This document shows, one piece after another, positions 34,750-43,932 of a DNA stretch of 64,000 nucleotides. A program made the position numbers and the translations under genes. Below the pieces are notes generated by a model. It was given only the letters and a program-made list of their open reading frames with translations, did not search any database and was not told where the DNA came from. Numbering within the stretch: the first letter of the stretch is position 1; each line of letters opens with the position of its first letter. Origin of the DNA: Nonomuraea spiralis (lineage in GTDB: Bacteria; Actinomycetota; Actinomycetes; Streptosporangiales; Streptosporangiaceae); NCBI RefSeq assembly GCF_014648435.1, contig NZ_BMRC01000024.1, positions 1 to 64,000 on the forward strand. The letters run 5' to 3'.

Positions 34750-35873
34750 TGCTGCCCTACGGACGGCAGTCCATCATCGAGTCCGACATCGAGGCGGTTG
34801 TTGAGGTGCTGCGCGGCGACTGGCTGACCACGGGGCCCGCGGTCAGGCTGTTCGAGGACGAGCTGGCCCAGTGGACCGGCGGCGTGCCCTGCGTGTCGGT
34901 CACCTCGGGCACGGCCGCGTTGCACGTCGCCTACGCGGCGGCCGGCGTCGGCCACGGTGACGAGGTGATCACCTCGCCGCTCACGTTCGTCGCCACGGCC
35001 GCCACGGCCGTGCTGGGCGGCGCGCGGGTGGCCTTCGCCGACGTGCAGCCCGACACCGGCAACATCGACCCCGACTCGGCCGCCGCCCTGGTCACGCCGC
35101 GGACGCGGGCGATCACGGGCGTCGACTACGCGGGCCATCCCGCCGACTACGACGAGCTGCGCACGCTCGCCGACCGGGCCGGCGCGGTGCTGGTGGCCGA
35201 CGCGGCGCACTCGATCGGGGCGTCGTACAAGGAGCGGCCGGTGGGCTCGGTGGCCGACCTGACGACGTTCTCGTTCTTCCCGACCAAGACCGTGACCACC
35301 GCCGAGGGCGGCGCGGTGGCCGCGGCCGACCCCGCCCACCTCGAACGGGCCACCCGGTTCCGCAACCACGGCCTGGTCAGGGACCCGGCCGAGCAGCGCG
35401 ACCCCGGTCACGGCGGCTGGCACCAGGAGGTGCACGAGTTCGGGCTCAACTACCGGCTGCCCGACGTGCTGTGCGCGCTCGGCGTCAGCCAGCTCCGCCG
35501 CCTCGAACGCTTCCGCGCCCGCCGCGCGGCGCTGGTCGCCCGCTACAACACGCTGCTCGCCGACGTGCCCGGCCTCACGCTGCCCGCGCAGCGGGCCTAC
35601 GTCACGCCGAGCTGGCACCTCTACCCGGTCAGGGTGCGCGACGGGCGCCGGCGGGAGGTCTACGAACGTATGCGGGCCGCGGGCATCGGGGTGCAGGTCA
35701 ACTACATCCCGGCATATTGGCACCCGGTGTTCGAGGACCTCGGCTACCGGCGTGGGCTGTGCCCGCGGGCCGAGGCGTACTACGCCGAGGAGTTGTCACT
35801 ACCGCTGTTCGCCGACCTGACCCACGACGAGCAGGACCGCGTCGTCGAGACGCTCGCGGGCATCCTCGGCTGA
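34749..35873 (+). CDS. pseC: UDP-4-amino-4,6-dideoxy-AltNAc transaminase
   Basis: The 374-residue DegT/DnrJ/EryC1-family PLP enzyme aminates the 4-keto product of PseB using glutamate. It starts MLPYGRQSIIESDIEAVVEV, as PseC proteins do. The PLP-binding lysine lies in FFPTKTVTTAEGG near residue 180, and the conserved glycine-rich SVTSGTAALHVAY near residue 55. The FFPTKT form differs slightly from the more usual FHPVKH of epsilonproteobacterial PseC. It is coupled to pseB by a one-base overlap and convergent with the GT2 paralog at 35884. Confidence 0.93.
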   Translation: MLPYGRQSIIESDIEAVVEVLRGDWLTTGPAVRLFEDELAQWTGGVPCVSVTSGTAALHVAYAAAGVGHGDEVITSPLTFVATAATAVLGGARVAFADVQPDTGNIDPDSAAALVTPRTRAITGVDYAGHPADYDELRTLADRAGAVLVADAAHSIGASYKERPVGSVADLTTFSFFPTKTVTTAEGGAVAAADPAHLERATRFRNHGLVRDPAEQRDPGHGGWHQEVHEFGLNYRLPDVLCALGVSQLRRLERFRARRAALVARYNTLLADVPGLTLPAQRAYVTPSWHLYPVRVRDGRRREVYERMRAAGIGVQVNYIPAYWHPVFEDLGYRRGLCPRAEAYYAEELSLPLFADLTHDEQDRVVETLAGILG

Positions 35874-35883
35874 ACGGCGGCGG

Positions 35884-37764
35884 TCAGCGTTCGGCCAGCA
35901 GCAGGCAGCCGTCCTCGCTGCGGTCGATGAGGAAGCGCCGGTCGTCGACGGTGGCGACCTGGCGCTCGGCCCGCCGCATGAGCGGCCGGATGAGCCGGCC
36001 CTGGTCGAGGACGACCTCCCACCACGACTCGCGGCCGACGCACTCGTCGATCCCGGCCAGCGGCACCCGCGCGGAGAAGTCCTGGCCGGCCAGCGCGACC
36101 GGGAAGTACATCTCCTCGCCGTCGCTCTTGCGCCGCAGCCGCACGACCGGCTCGCCGTCGCCGAGGTCGTTGATCCGGCCCGAGAAGACCAGGTCGCCGT
36201 CGTCCACCCGGCACTCGCCGATGACCGCCTGGGCATGCCGCAGCCGCAGCCCCCAGGCGCCCTTGGAACTGCGCGCCGGCACCAGCCACACGCCCGACCT
36301 GCGGCGCGGCGCGGGCACCGGCGGCGGCAACCAGCGCGGCCCGGCCACCTTCGCGTCGAGCTTCAGCCCGTGGCCCTTGAGCTGCACGTACAGGTTCCAG
36401 TGGCCGCGCCGGGCGAGCTGGGCCGGCGTGAACGCGGCGGGGTCGAAGGCGAAGGCGAAGGGGAAGGCGTGCTCGGGCGCCGTGACGCCCTCCTCCAGCT
36501 CGGCGTTCTCCCAGGCGGGGACGCTCTCCTCGTCCGACAGGCGGATGATCTCGCCGGTTGCGCGTTCGGCCAGCCAGGCCGACAGGCGCACCCGGCGCAG
36601 CGCGCCCGCGTCGAAGCGGCCGAGCGCCGCCCGGCCGACGCCGGTCAGCACGCCGTCACGCCACTCCAGCGACACCAGGCGGGCGGTCAGGGTCAGCTCG
36701 GCGGAGACCTCCGACAGGTGGCCGGGCATCGCCGGGTGGCGGCCGTACCAGCGTCGGCGCAGGAGACCGGACGGGTTGATGCGCGGTTGCAACCGCCCGT
36801 CGCGGGCCTGCTCGAACACCTCGGCCAGCTCCGCCAGCCGCCGCCGGTGCAGCAGGTGGACCTGGAGGCGGTGCTCGAACGGCGCGCTCAGCCAGGACTC
36901 GCGGGACACGCCGTCGAGGTAGCGCACCATCAGGTCGAGCAGCTCGGGCCCGACGTCCTTCGTCGCGGCCGCCTCGACGGCCACGGTCAGGTCGATGTCG
37001 AGCGTGTCGCAGTCGAAGTCGTGCCTGAGCTTCGGCGCCTCGCGGGCGAGCAGGTCGGCGGTCTGGAGCACCGACAGGAACCGGTCGCGCAGGTTGCCCG
37101 GCTCCAGACGGCGCTGGGTGATCGAGGAGCCGGGCTCGTCACGCTGCCGCCAGTGGTAGACGACCTTGGACAGCACGTCGACCGAGCGGGCCCCCACATG
37201 GGCGGCCATGGCGACGGGCTGGTCCTCGTACATGCGCTCGGGGAAGCTCAGGCCGAGCCGGTCCCAGAAGGCGCGGCGGTAGACCTTGTTCCACAACATG
37301 CGGTCGCGGATCAGCAGCGGGTGGCGGGTGATGTGGGTACGCCTGACCGGCGTCGCGAACGCCTCCCGGTGCGCCCAGGAGGGGATGAGCAGGTTGCGGT
37401 AGAGCCGCATGACGTTCCCGCAGGCCAGGTCGGAGCCCGTGGACTCCAGCGAGGACACCAGCCGCTTGAACGCCTCCCGCGGCACGGTGTCGTCGCCGTC
37501 CACGAAGGCCAGGTAGCGGCCGGTCGCCTGGACCAGGCCGACGTTGCGGGCGCGTCCGACGCCCTGGTTGGGCTGCCTGATGAGACGGATCCGGGGATCG
37601 GCCGCCTGCCTGGCCTCGACCTCGGTGTACCCGTCGTCGCGGCTGCCGTCGTCGACGCAGATGACCTCCAGGTCGGACAGCGTCTGCTCGGAGATGGAGT
37701 CCAGACAGGGACCGATGTACTTCTCGACGTTGTGGAAAGGGACGATCACCGAAATAACCGGCAC
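35884..37764 (-). CDS. GT2-family glycosyltransferase with long C-terminal region (paralog B)
   Basis: The 626-residue protein starts best at GTG 37764, with GAGGAG five bases upstream. The N-terminal GT2 domain has VISVIVPFHNVEKYIGPCL, DDGSRDDGYTEVE and VDGDDTVPREAFK. It shares the MLWNKVYRRAFWDRLGLSFP and YEDQPVAMAAHVGARSVD block with the gene at 28829, so the two are paralogs that flank the pseudaminic acid genes. The remaining ~300 residues form a beta-rich domain, possibly for binding polymer. It may add repeating-unit sugars or alditol-linked residues. Confidence 0.87.
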   Translation of the reverse strand: MPVISVIVPFHNVEKYIGPCLDSISEQTLSDLEVICVDDGSRDDGYTEVEARQAADPRIRLIRQPNQGVGRARNVGLVQATGRYLAFVDGDDTVPREAFKRLVSSLESTGSDLACGNVMRLYRNLLIPSWAHREAFATPVRRTHITRHPLLIRDRMLWNKVYRRAFWDRLGLSFPERMYEDQPVAMAAHVGARSVDVLSKVVYHWRQRDEPGSSITQRRLEPGNLRDRFLSVLQTADLLAREAPKLRHDFDCDTLDIDLTVAVEAAATKDVGPELLDLMVRYLDGVSRESWLSAPFEHRLQVHLLHRRRLAELAEVFEQARDGRLQPRINPSGLLRRRWYGRHPAMPGHLSEVSAELTLTARLVSLEWRDGVLTGVGRAALGRFDAGALRRVRLSAWLAERATGEIIRLSDEESVPAWENAELEEGVTAPEHAFPFAFAFDPAAFTPAQLARRGHWNLYVQLKGHGLKLDAKVAGPRWLPPPVPAPRRRSGVWLVPARSSKGAWGLRLRHAQAVIGECRVDDGDLVFSGRINDLGDGEPVVRLRRKSDGEEMYFPVALAGQDFSARVPLAGIDECVGRESWWEVVLDQGRLIRPLMRRAERQVATVDDRRFLIDRSEDGCLLLAER

Positions 37765-37793
37765 ATGCACTCCTCAGCGTTGTCGTCGGCTCG

Positions 37794-39509
37794 TCAACCG
37801 GACAGCATTCGGATGACCCTGCGGGCGACCCTGCGCGGGCGGGCCAGACGCCGGGAGAGGCGGTACCCGAGCGTGCGCCGGACGGCGGCGGCCTTGCGCT
37901 GAGTCTTTCTCACCTTGGACTTGGCCCTGACCAGCTCGCGTTCGCGGTAGGAGAGCTTGGTCTCCAGGCGCGAGATCCTGGCCAGGGCCGCGGTGAGCTG
38001 GTCGGCCAGGCGGTCGCGGGCGCCGAGCAGGTCACGGTAGGTGGGCGTGTCGGCCTGCTCGGCGGGGTGGCCCAGCTCGGCGTCGTACTTGCGGGCCAGG
38101 TCGAGGTCGCCGGGGTCGCAGGGGCGGCCGGCCATGCCGCAGAGGGTGAGCGTGAGCTGGTCGGCTTCGAGCGGCCACGGCCAGGGGTGGTGGTGCCCGG
38201 CGGCCAGCAGGCGTACGGCGAAGCGCCACAGGACGCGGCACAACACCACGCGCGGCTCGGGCGGGACGGCCGGGGTGGCGGTCTGCGCGATGGCCGCGAA
38301 CCGCTCGCCGTCGTAGACGAGGCTGTCGGCGGCCACGCACGGCCCGCCGTCGAACTCCAGCCAGTCGGCCAGCGCCGCCAGCAGCTCGCGCACGGCCTTG
38401 GTGTCCTCGCGGGCGCACGCCTCGACCAGGATCTCCTCGACCACGCGTCCCGCCGGGGCCGGGTGCTCCTCGCCGTCGGGCAGCCGCCGCAGGCCGCTCC
38501 TGGTCAGCTCATGGACGGCCGCGCCCTCCTCGATCAGCCCGAGCGGCAACGCGACCCCCTCCCACTCCTCCGGGCCCGTGTCGAACTCGCCGCAGGGTTC
38601 GTCGGCCGCGACGTCGTCGTACGGCGAGAGCCGGGACGCGGGGGCGGGCGGCGCGGACGCCGGGCCGGGAGGCGCCGGGGGACGCGTGGCGACGGCGAGC
38701 CACAGCGGGGCCAGCTCCTCCCCCAGCCGGTGGCGGAACACCAGCCGGGTCAGCCGCAACGGGTCGGCCACCAGCGTCCGGTCACCGCCCCTGGCGCTCA
38801 GCGGGAACGTGATCGACTCCGGCAGGTCGAAGGCGAGCGCCTCGCGCGCGAGCAGCGCCCGGGGCGCCTGGCGAGCGGGATAGGCCGCGTAACAGCGTTC
38901 GACGCTCAGACCCGCGCCCTCCAGAGCGCCGTCGAGCGCGCCCGGCCCGCTCGGGTAGCTCGGGTCGAACCCGTGGGGCGCCCACTGGTCGTCGCCGCCC
39001 TCCCGGTCGGCGGTCCTGGCCTCGATGAACCGGTCGACGCCCAGGTCGTTGCGCACGCCCAGCACCAGCCGCCCGCCGGGCGCCACGAGCGCCGACAGCG
39101 CGCGCAGCGACTCGGTCCAGGCCGTCGCGGGCGCCTCGGCCGAGTGCGTGCGCAGCAGCCCGTCGAGCGCCAGCACCAGCTCGTACGGCTCCTCCGCGTC
39201 GAACACGTCGAGCCGCCCGCAGTGGACGGCGAGCTCGGGGTGCCGTTCGCCGAGGGCGCAGGCGTCGGGGTAGGAGCGCAGCAGCACGGCCGTCTCGCCC
39301 GCGCGGCTCACCACGTCGTCGACCAGGACCTGCGAATGCGGCCCGACCAGCAGCACCCGGCCGGTCCCCGGGATCATCCGCCTGACCAGCTCCAGGGCCG
39401 CGCCGCGCCAGTCGGTGACGCCGGCCATGTGGGACATGTCCGACCACAGCAGCATCTCGCCGCCGATCAGCCGGACGTTGCCGGGCGCCTCGTTCACGCG
39501 CTCGCTCAT
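37794..39509 (-). CDS. Methyltransferase-like protein with C-terminal coiled coil (uncharacterised)
   Basis: The 571-residue product begins MSERVNEAPGNVRL at ATG 39509, overlapping the upstream stop (ATGA). The first ~200 residues have a class I methyltransferase-like pattern (GTGRVLLVGPHSQVLVDDV, LVLALDGLLRTH, LVAPGGRLVLGVRN). A Pro/Ala-rich linker lies near residues 260-300. A middle helical domain follows, and from about residue 500 a coiled coil ends in a strongly basic tail (RRTLGYRLSRRLARPRRVARR). I do not recognise the family. The tail and the GT neighbourhood suggest a membrane-associated glycan-modifying protein. Confidence 0.75.
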   Translation of the reverse strand: MSERVNEAPGNVRLIGGEMLLWSDMSHMAGVTDWRGAALELVRRMIPGTGRVLLVGPHSQVLVDDVVSRAGETAVLLRSYPDACALGERHPELAVHCGRLDVFDAEEPYELVLALDGLLRTHSAEAPATAWTESLRALSALVAPGGRLVLGVRNDLGVDRFIEARTADREGGDDQWAPHGFDPSYPSGPGALDGALEGAGLSVERCYAAYPARQAPRALLAREALAFDLPESITFPLSARGGDRTLVADPLRLTRLVFRHRLGEELAPLWLAVATRPPAPPGPASAPPAPASRLSPYDDVAADEPCGEFDTGPEEWEGVALPLGLIEEGAAVHELTRSGLRRLPDGEEHPAPAGRVVEEILVEACAREDTKAVRELLAALADWLEFDGGPCVAADSLVYDGERFAAIAQTATPAVPPEPRVVLCRVLWRFAVRLLAAGHHHPWPWPLEADQLTLTLCGMAGRPCDPGDLDLARKYDAELGHPAEQADTPTYRDLLGARDRLADQLTAALARISRLETKLSYRERELVRAKSKVRKTQRKAAAVRRTLGYRLSRRLARPRRVARRVIRMLSG

Positions 39510-40441
39510 GACCGCGCCCCCCGGAGCGGGCCCGGCCGCCCGGAGGCGGTCACCCTGCCCGAGGGCTCGGGCCGCCTCGCCCCCGCCGCGCCTCCTCCTG
39601 CCGGCGCTCCCCCGGGCACCCGCTTCCATCCGAACATTCGCCGTAGCTCCTCCGGTGTCGCCTGATATTCGAATCCCAGCTCCTGCCGCGCCACTTCGGC
39701 GGCCAGCCCGGGATCGACGTGCGTGCCGTGCAGCTCGGGCCAGAGCCGCATGCGGCGTGCCGTGCCCCCGTACTCGGGGCGCTCGTCCTCGTACTGCATC
39801 GGGTCCCCGTACACGGCCACCTCGCAGCCGACCGACGCGCCGTAGAACAGCGCGCTGCCGAGCCGGTTGGAGGCCACCCTGCGGTGGCGCCGCAACTGGA
39901 TCAGCTGCCGGCGCAGGAAGTCGCGCCCCTTGCTCTCCCACCGGGAGCCGCGCTCGCCGTGACAGATGACCTTGAATCCCCTCGATTCGTACGCCCGCCG
40001 GATGTCCGGATTTGCATATTCCAGCCAATAAAGGCAGACAGTTACCGGTTCGGTCTCGACATTTCGGATTTCGTCGGCGAGGCGGGCGTGGTCCCCGTTC
40101 ACGGAGGACTTTTCCCAGCCATGAAAGGGATACCAGATCGTACCCTTCCGCTCGGAGGTCACGCCGAGCTCGGACTCCAGGTAAAGGAGGTAGATCCAGG
40201 GCGCGCCGATGAGATAGTGGCCGCGTCGTCCCATCGACCAGCCTCGGCGTCGAAGCACGTCGGACCAGATGAAACGAGGATATCCCGGGCTGCACCAATG
40301 GTCGTTCGGGGGAAATCCGTGGAGATAGTTCCATCCGTGCTGAAGGAAACCCTGGATTCGTTTTGGCGTCTCGTCCGGCAGGTCGCAGTACCTGCCCAGA
40401 ATGCGCGAGTGCCCGTACCAGTGATTGGATTCGTCCATCAT
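39506..40441 (-). CDS. Uncharacterised protein, candidate GT-B glycosyltransferase
   Basis: The product is ~311 residues from the double ATG at 40441/40438 (MMDESNHWYGHSRILGRY). It is rich in aromatic residues. The segment RVASNRLGSALFYGASVGCEVAVYGDPM (roughly residues 205-232) resembles the donor-binding part of GT-B transferases of capsule and polysialyl type (SNxxGTALFYG...VYG). An N-terminal IQGFLQHGWNYLHG block is also striking. I cannot name the family. As the only unassigned GT-like gene next to the Pse genes, it is a candidate CMP-Pse transferase. Its last ~40 residues are low-complexity Gly/Ala/Pro/Arg. Confidence 0.7.
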   Translation of the reverse strand: MMDESNHWYGHSRILGRYCDLPDETPKRIQGFLQHGWNYLHGFPPNDHWCSPGYPRFIWSDVLRRRGWSMGRRGHYLIGAPWIYLLYLESELGVTSERKGTIWYPFHGWEKSSVNGDHARLADEIRNVETEPVTVCLYWLEYANPDIRRAYESRGFKVICHGERGSRWESKGRDFLRRQLIQLRRHRRVASNRLGSALFYGASVGCEVAVYGDPMQYEDERPEYGGTARRMRLWPELHGTHVDPGLAAEVARQELGFEYQATPEELRRMFGWKRVPGGAPAGGGAAGARRPEPSGRVTASGRPGPLRGARS

Positions 40442-40603
40442 TCCCCCTGTAGCGGTTGGCGCGCCCCTTGGGACATTCCCAGCCCCGAACGACGACCACG
40501 CGCCGTTATACGCTTCCATTACTCACGTCGGGGGCTTGGTTTCTCCTGTCAACACAATCCCCGCTACACTGCGTCGTGGCTTGAGGACAGAGAGTGAGAC
40601 ATC

Positions 40604-40852
40604 ATGAGTCATCTCGACCGCCTGCGGGCCGTCTTCCGCACGGCGCTCAATCTGTCGGCCGACGCCCACGTCGACCGCCTCGAATACCGCGGCATCCCCC
40701 AGTGGGACTCCCTGGCCCACATGGCGTTGATCGCGGCGATGGAGGACGAGTTCTCCATCATGATCGACACCGACGACATGATCGACATGAGCTCGTTCGC
40801 CAAGGCGGGCGAGCTGCTGGAGAAGCATGGAATCGGCGCAGCCGCGGTCTGA
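40604..40852 (+). CDS. Acyl carrier protein
   Basis: The 82-residue protein is an ACP: the phosphopantetheine-accepting serine sits in [19 protein letters not shown] near residue 39. The helix after it is acidic, as needed for partner binding. It is the first gene of a five-gene operon. It overlaps the next gene (an SDR) by 26 bases, so the two are translationally coupled. It is distinct from a housekeeping AcpP (DSLD...) and is probably a dedicated carrier for a short acyl group. Confidence 0.93.
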   Translation: MSHLDRLRAVFRTALNLSADAHVDRLEYRGIPQWDSLAHMALIAAMEDEFSIMIDTDDMIDMSSFAKAGELLEKHGIGAAAV

Positions 40853-41585
40853 GGCCCCCGTCGCCCTGGTCACGGGGTCGACGAGGGGCATCGGCCGCGC
40901 CATCGCCACCACCCTGTCCGCCGCGGGCTACACCGTCGTCCTGCACGGCCGCGACGCCGAGCGCGCGGAGAAGGCCGCCGCGGAGGTCGCCGCGCAGACC
41001 GGCGGCCCGACGGGCTGCGTCCACGGCGACGTGGCCGACCGGAGCGTGGTCGCCGGCCACATGCGCGAGATCACCCGCTGCCACGGGCGGCTCGACGCCC
41101 TGGTGGTCAACGCCGGGGTGCACGCCTCCGGCCCGCTGGCCATGGCGCGCGCCGAGACCATCGACGAGCTCTACCGCACCAACGCGGTGGCCCCGGCCCA
41201 CACGCTGCAACTGGCGTTCCGGCCGCTGCTGCGGGGGCAGGGCCGCGCCGTCGTGCTGGTCTCCTCGGTCATGGGCCGCGCCGGCGGCGCCTACCAGGCG
41301 GCCTACTCCGCGACCAAGGCGTCCGTCATCGGCCTCACCCTCGCCGCCGCCAAGGAGCTGGGCCCGGCGGGCATCAGGGTCAACGCCGTCGCCCCCGGCT
41401 ACGTCGAGACCGACATGCTGGAGACGCTCCAGCCGGGAGCCCGCGAGGCGGCGGTGACGGCGACCCCGCTCCGGCGCCTCGGCAGGCCCGACGACGTCGC
41501 CAGGTCGGTCGCGTTCCTGCTCTCGCCCGCCGCGTCGTTCATCACCGGCCAGGTGCTCGGGGTCGACGGCGGGCTGGTGCCGTGA
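40827..41585 (+). CDS. SDR-family 3-oxoacyl-ACP reductase-like protein
   Basis: The 252-residue short-chain dehydrogenase is FabG-like. It has [15 protein letters not shown] for NADP(H), [10 protein letters not shown], catalytic serine in [17 protein letters not shown] with the catalytic Tyr/Lys, and a C-terminal [15 protein letters not shown]. Alongside an ACP it most likely reduces a 3-oxoacyl-ACP to the 3-hydroxyacyl form, although reduction or oxidation of a sugar keto group cannot be excluded. Its stop overlaps the following AMP-ligase start (GTGA). Confidence 0.9.
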   Translation: MESAQPRSEAPVALVTGSTRGIGRAIATTLSAAGYTVVLHGRDAERAEKAAAEVAAQTGGPTGCVHGDVADRSVVAGHMREITRCHGRLDALVVNAGVHASGPLAMARAETIDELYRTNAVAPAHTLQLAFRPLLRGQGRAVVLVSSVMGRAGGAYQAAYSATKASVIGLTLAAAKELGPAGIRVNAVAPGYVETDMLETLQPGAREAAVTATPLRRLGRPDDVARSVAFLLSPAASFITGQVLGVDGGLVP

Positions 41586-42901
41586 TGTTCCCGTCCCCGC
41601 AGGCCCGGCTCGTCGCCGCCGGTGACCAGGAGGCCCTGGCCGGCGACGAGCTGACCCGGCGCGTCAACCGCGTGGCCGAGGCGCTGTCCAGGCTGCGTCC
41701 CGGGCCGCTGTTCTGCGGCATGCGCAACAACCCGGCCTCCGTGCTGCGCTACCTCGCCGCCTGGCAGACCGGCCGGCCGATCGCGCTGCTCGACCCCGAC
41801 CTGTCGGCCGCGCCCCTGGCCGACCTGGTGAGCCGGTTCCGTCCCGTGGCGCTGGTGGGGTTCACCCACGTGGCCGACGGCCCGCCGGCCGGCCGCGGCC
41901 CGGCCCCCGACCCGCATCCCGACCTGGCGGTGCTCCTCGCCACGTCCGGCTCGACGGGCAACCCCAAGCTGGTGCGCCTGTCCCGCGAGGCCGTCTCGGC
42001 CAACGCCGCCGCCATCGCCTCGGCGCTGTCGATCATGCCCGGCGAGATCGCGCCCACGAGCCTGCCGCTCCACTACAGCTACGGCCTGTCCGTGCTCAAC
42101 AGCCACCTGGCCGCCGGCGCGACGGTCGTCCTGACCGAGGCCGGGCTGCTCGAACGGTCCTTCTGGACACACCTCGACGAGCACAAGTGCACCTCGCTCG
42201 CGGCCGTCCCCTACCAGTACGAGATGCTGCGCCGGCTCCGCTTCGACCGCGCCGAGCATCCCACGATCAGCACGCTCACCCAGGCGGGCGGCCGGCTCAA
42301 TCCCGAGCTGGTGCCCCTGTTCGCCGCCCAGGCCGACCGCTTCTTCGTCATGTACGGCCAGACCGAGGCAACGGCCCGCATCACCGTCCTGCCGCCCGAC
42401 CGGCTCGCCGACAAACCGGGCTCGGCCGGGCAGGCCGTCCCCGGCGGGCGGCTGACGATCGACGAGGGCGAGGTCGTCTTCCACGGGCCCAGCGTGATGA
42501 TGGGCTACGCCGACAGCGCCGCCGACCTGGCCAGGGGCGACGACCTGGGCGGGGTGCTGCGTACCGGCGACCTCGGCCGGCTCGACGACGAGGGCTTCCT
42601 GTACATCACCGGCCGGCTCAAGCGCATCGCCAAGATCTTCGGCGTACGGATCAACCTCGACGACGTCGAGCTCCTGCTGCGCGACACCGTGCCCGTCGCG
42701 GCGACCAGCGGCGACGACCGGGTGACGGTGTGGGCCGAGGGGCTCGACATCGCCGCGTGCCGCAACCTCGCCCGGCGGCTGGGCGCCGAGCTGCGGCTGC
42801 ACTGGAGCGGCTTCGACGTCCGCCCCGTCGAACGGCTGCCGCTGCTGCCCACCGGCAAGATCGACTACCGCACCCTGGAGTCCCGCACGGAGGCGGGTTG
42901 A
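41582..42901 (+). CDS. AMP-dependent acyl-CoA/ACP synthetase family protein
   Basis: The 439-residue adenylate-forming enzyme has the core motifs [17 protein letters not shown] near residue 120, [10 protein letters not shown] near 258, [26 protein letters not shown] near 325, and the final catalytic lysine in PTGKIDY near 425. It is shorter at the N-terminus than fatty acyl-CoA ligases. It probably activates a carboxylic acid for loading on the adjacent ACP. Overlaps of one to four bases tie it to both neighbours. Confidence 0.9.
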   Translation: MMFPSPQARLVAAGDQEALAGDELTRRVNRVAEALSRLRPGPLFCGMRNNPASVLRYLAAWQTGRPIALLDPDLSAAPLADLVSRFRPVALVGFTHVADGPPAGRGPAPDPHPDLAVLLATSGSTGNPKLVRLSREAVSANAAAIASALSIMPGEIAPTSLPLHYSYGLSVLNSHLAAGATVVLTEAGLLERSFWTHLDEHKCTSLAAVPYQYEMLRRLRFDRAEHPTISTLTQAGGRLNPELVPLFAAQADRFFVMYGQTEATARITVLPPDRLADKPGSAGQAVPGGRLTIDEGEVVFHGPSVMMGYADSAADLARGDDLGGVLRTGDLGRLDDEGFLYITGRLKRIAKIFGVRINLDDVELLLRDTVPVAATSGDDRVTVWAEGLDIAACRNLARRLGAELRLHWSGFDVRPVERLPLLPTGKIDYRTLESRTEAG

Positions 42902-43932
42902 TGAGTGTGTTCACGCTCGATTCGGTCGCGCGGGAGGTGGCGCTGGCCGGGGAGCTGGCGGCGCTGACCGAGCGGCACCGGCGGGCGTGCGCGCCCTACC
43001 GGCGGATCCTCGACGCGATCGGCTCACATCCGCCGTACGAGCGGGTGGTGGACCTGCCGTGGCTGCCGGTGCGGTTGTTCAAGACCCACGAGCTGCGCAG
43101 CGTACCGTCCGAGCAGGTGTTCCGGGTGCTGACCTCCAGCGGCACCACCGGGCAGCGGCCGAGCCGGGTCTACCTCGACCGGGAGGCCGCAGCCGCGCAG
43201 CCGCGCATGCTGGCCGCGACGTTGCGGGCGGTGCTGGGCGAGCGGCGGCTGCCGATGCTGATCGTCGACGGCCGGTCGGTCGTGCGCGACCCGACCCTGA
43301 GCGCCCGGGGAGCCGGCGTGCTCGGGATGATGAACTTCGGCAGAGACCACACTTTCGTCCTCGACGAGCGGGGCGAGGTCGACGCGGAGGCCGTCAAGGC
43401 GTTCCTGGCCCGCCACGGCGGTGAGCCGTTCCTGATCTTCGGGTTCACGTTCATGGTCTGGCTCTTCCTGCTCGGCCTGGGGGCCGACCTGTCGCAGGGG
43501 GTGCTGATCCACTCCGGCGGCTGGAAACGACTGGCCGAGCAGGCCGTCGACAACGACGGTTTCCGCCGGCGCCTGGCGGCCGAGTGCGGCCTGACCAGGG
43601 TGCACAACTTCTACGGCATGGTCGAGCAGATCGGCACCGTCTTCCTGGAGGGCCCCGACGGCGACGGCCTCTACTGCCCCGACTTCGCCGACGTCGTGAT
43701 CCGCGACCCCGACACCTGGCGGGAGCTCCCGCCAGGTGTGCCGGGCCTGATCGAGGTGGTCAGCACGCTGCCCACCTCCTACCCCGGCCACGCGCTGCTG
43801 ACGGAGGACCTGGGCATGGTGCACGGCGTCGACGACGGCCACTGGCCGGGCAAGCGGTTCAGCGTGCTGGGCAGGCTGCCGCGGGCCGAGGCACGCGGTT
43901 GCAGCGACACGTTCGGGCAGGGCGGCCGATGA
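42901..43932 (+). CDS. LuxE-family acyl-protein synthetase
   Basis: The 343-residue protein belongs to the LuxE/acyl-protein synthetase family. In luminous bacteria this enzyme activates a fatty acid with ATP and passes the acyl group to the LuxC reductase. The phosphate-binding loop SSGTTGQRPSRVYLD lies near residue 80. It starts at ATG 42901 with TGATG overlap and is followed at once by a LuxC-type reductase (ATGA). No luxA or luxB lies nearby, so bioluminescence is not implied. Homologs occur in bacterial O-antigen and capsule clusters. Confidence 0.9.
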   Translation: MSVFTLDSVAREVALAGELAALTERHRRACAPYRRILDAIGSHPPYERVVDLPWLPVRLFKTHELRSVPSEQVFRVLTSSGTTGQRPSRVYLDREAAAAQPRMLAATLRAVLGERRLPMLIVDGRSVVRDPTLSARGAGVLGMMNFGRDHTFVLDERGEVDAEAVKAFLARHGGEPFLIFGFTFMVWLFLLGLGADLSQGVLIHSGGWKRLAEQAVDNDGFRRRLAAECGLTRVHNFYGMVEQIGTVFLEGPDGDGLYCPDFADVVIRDPDTWRELPPGVPGLIEVVSTLPTSYPGHALLTEDLGMVHGVDDGHWPGKRFSVLGRLPRAEARGCSDTFGQGGR

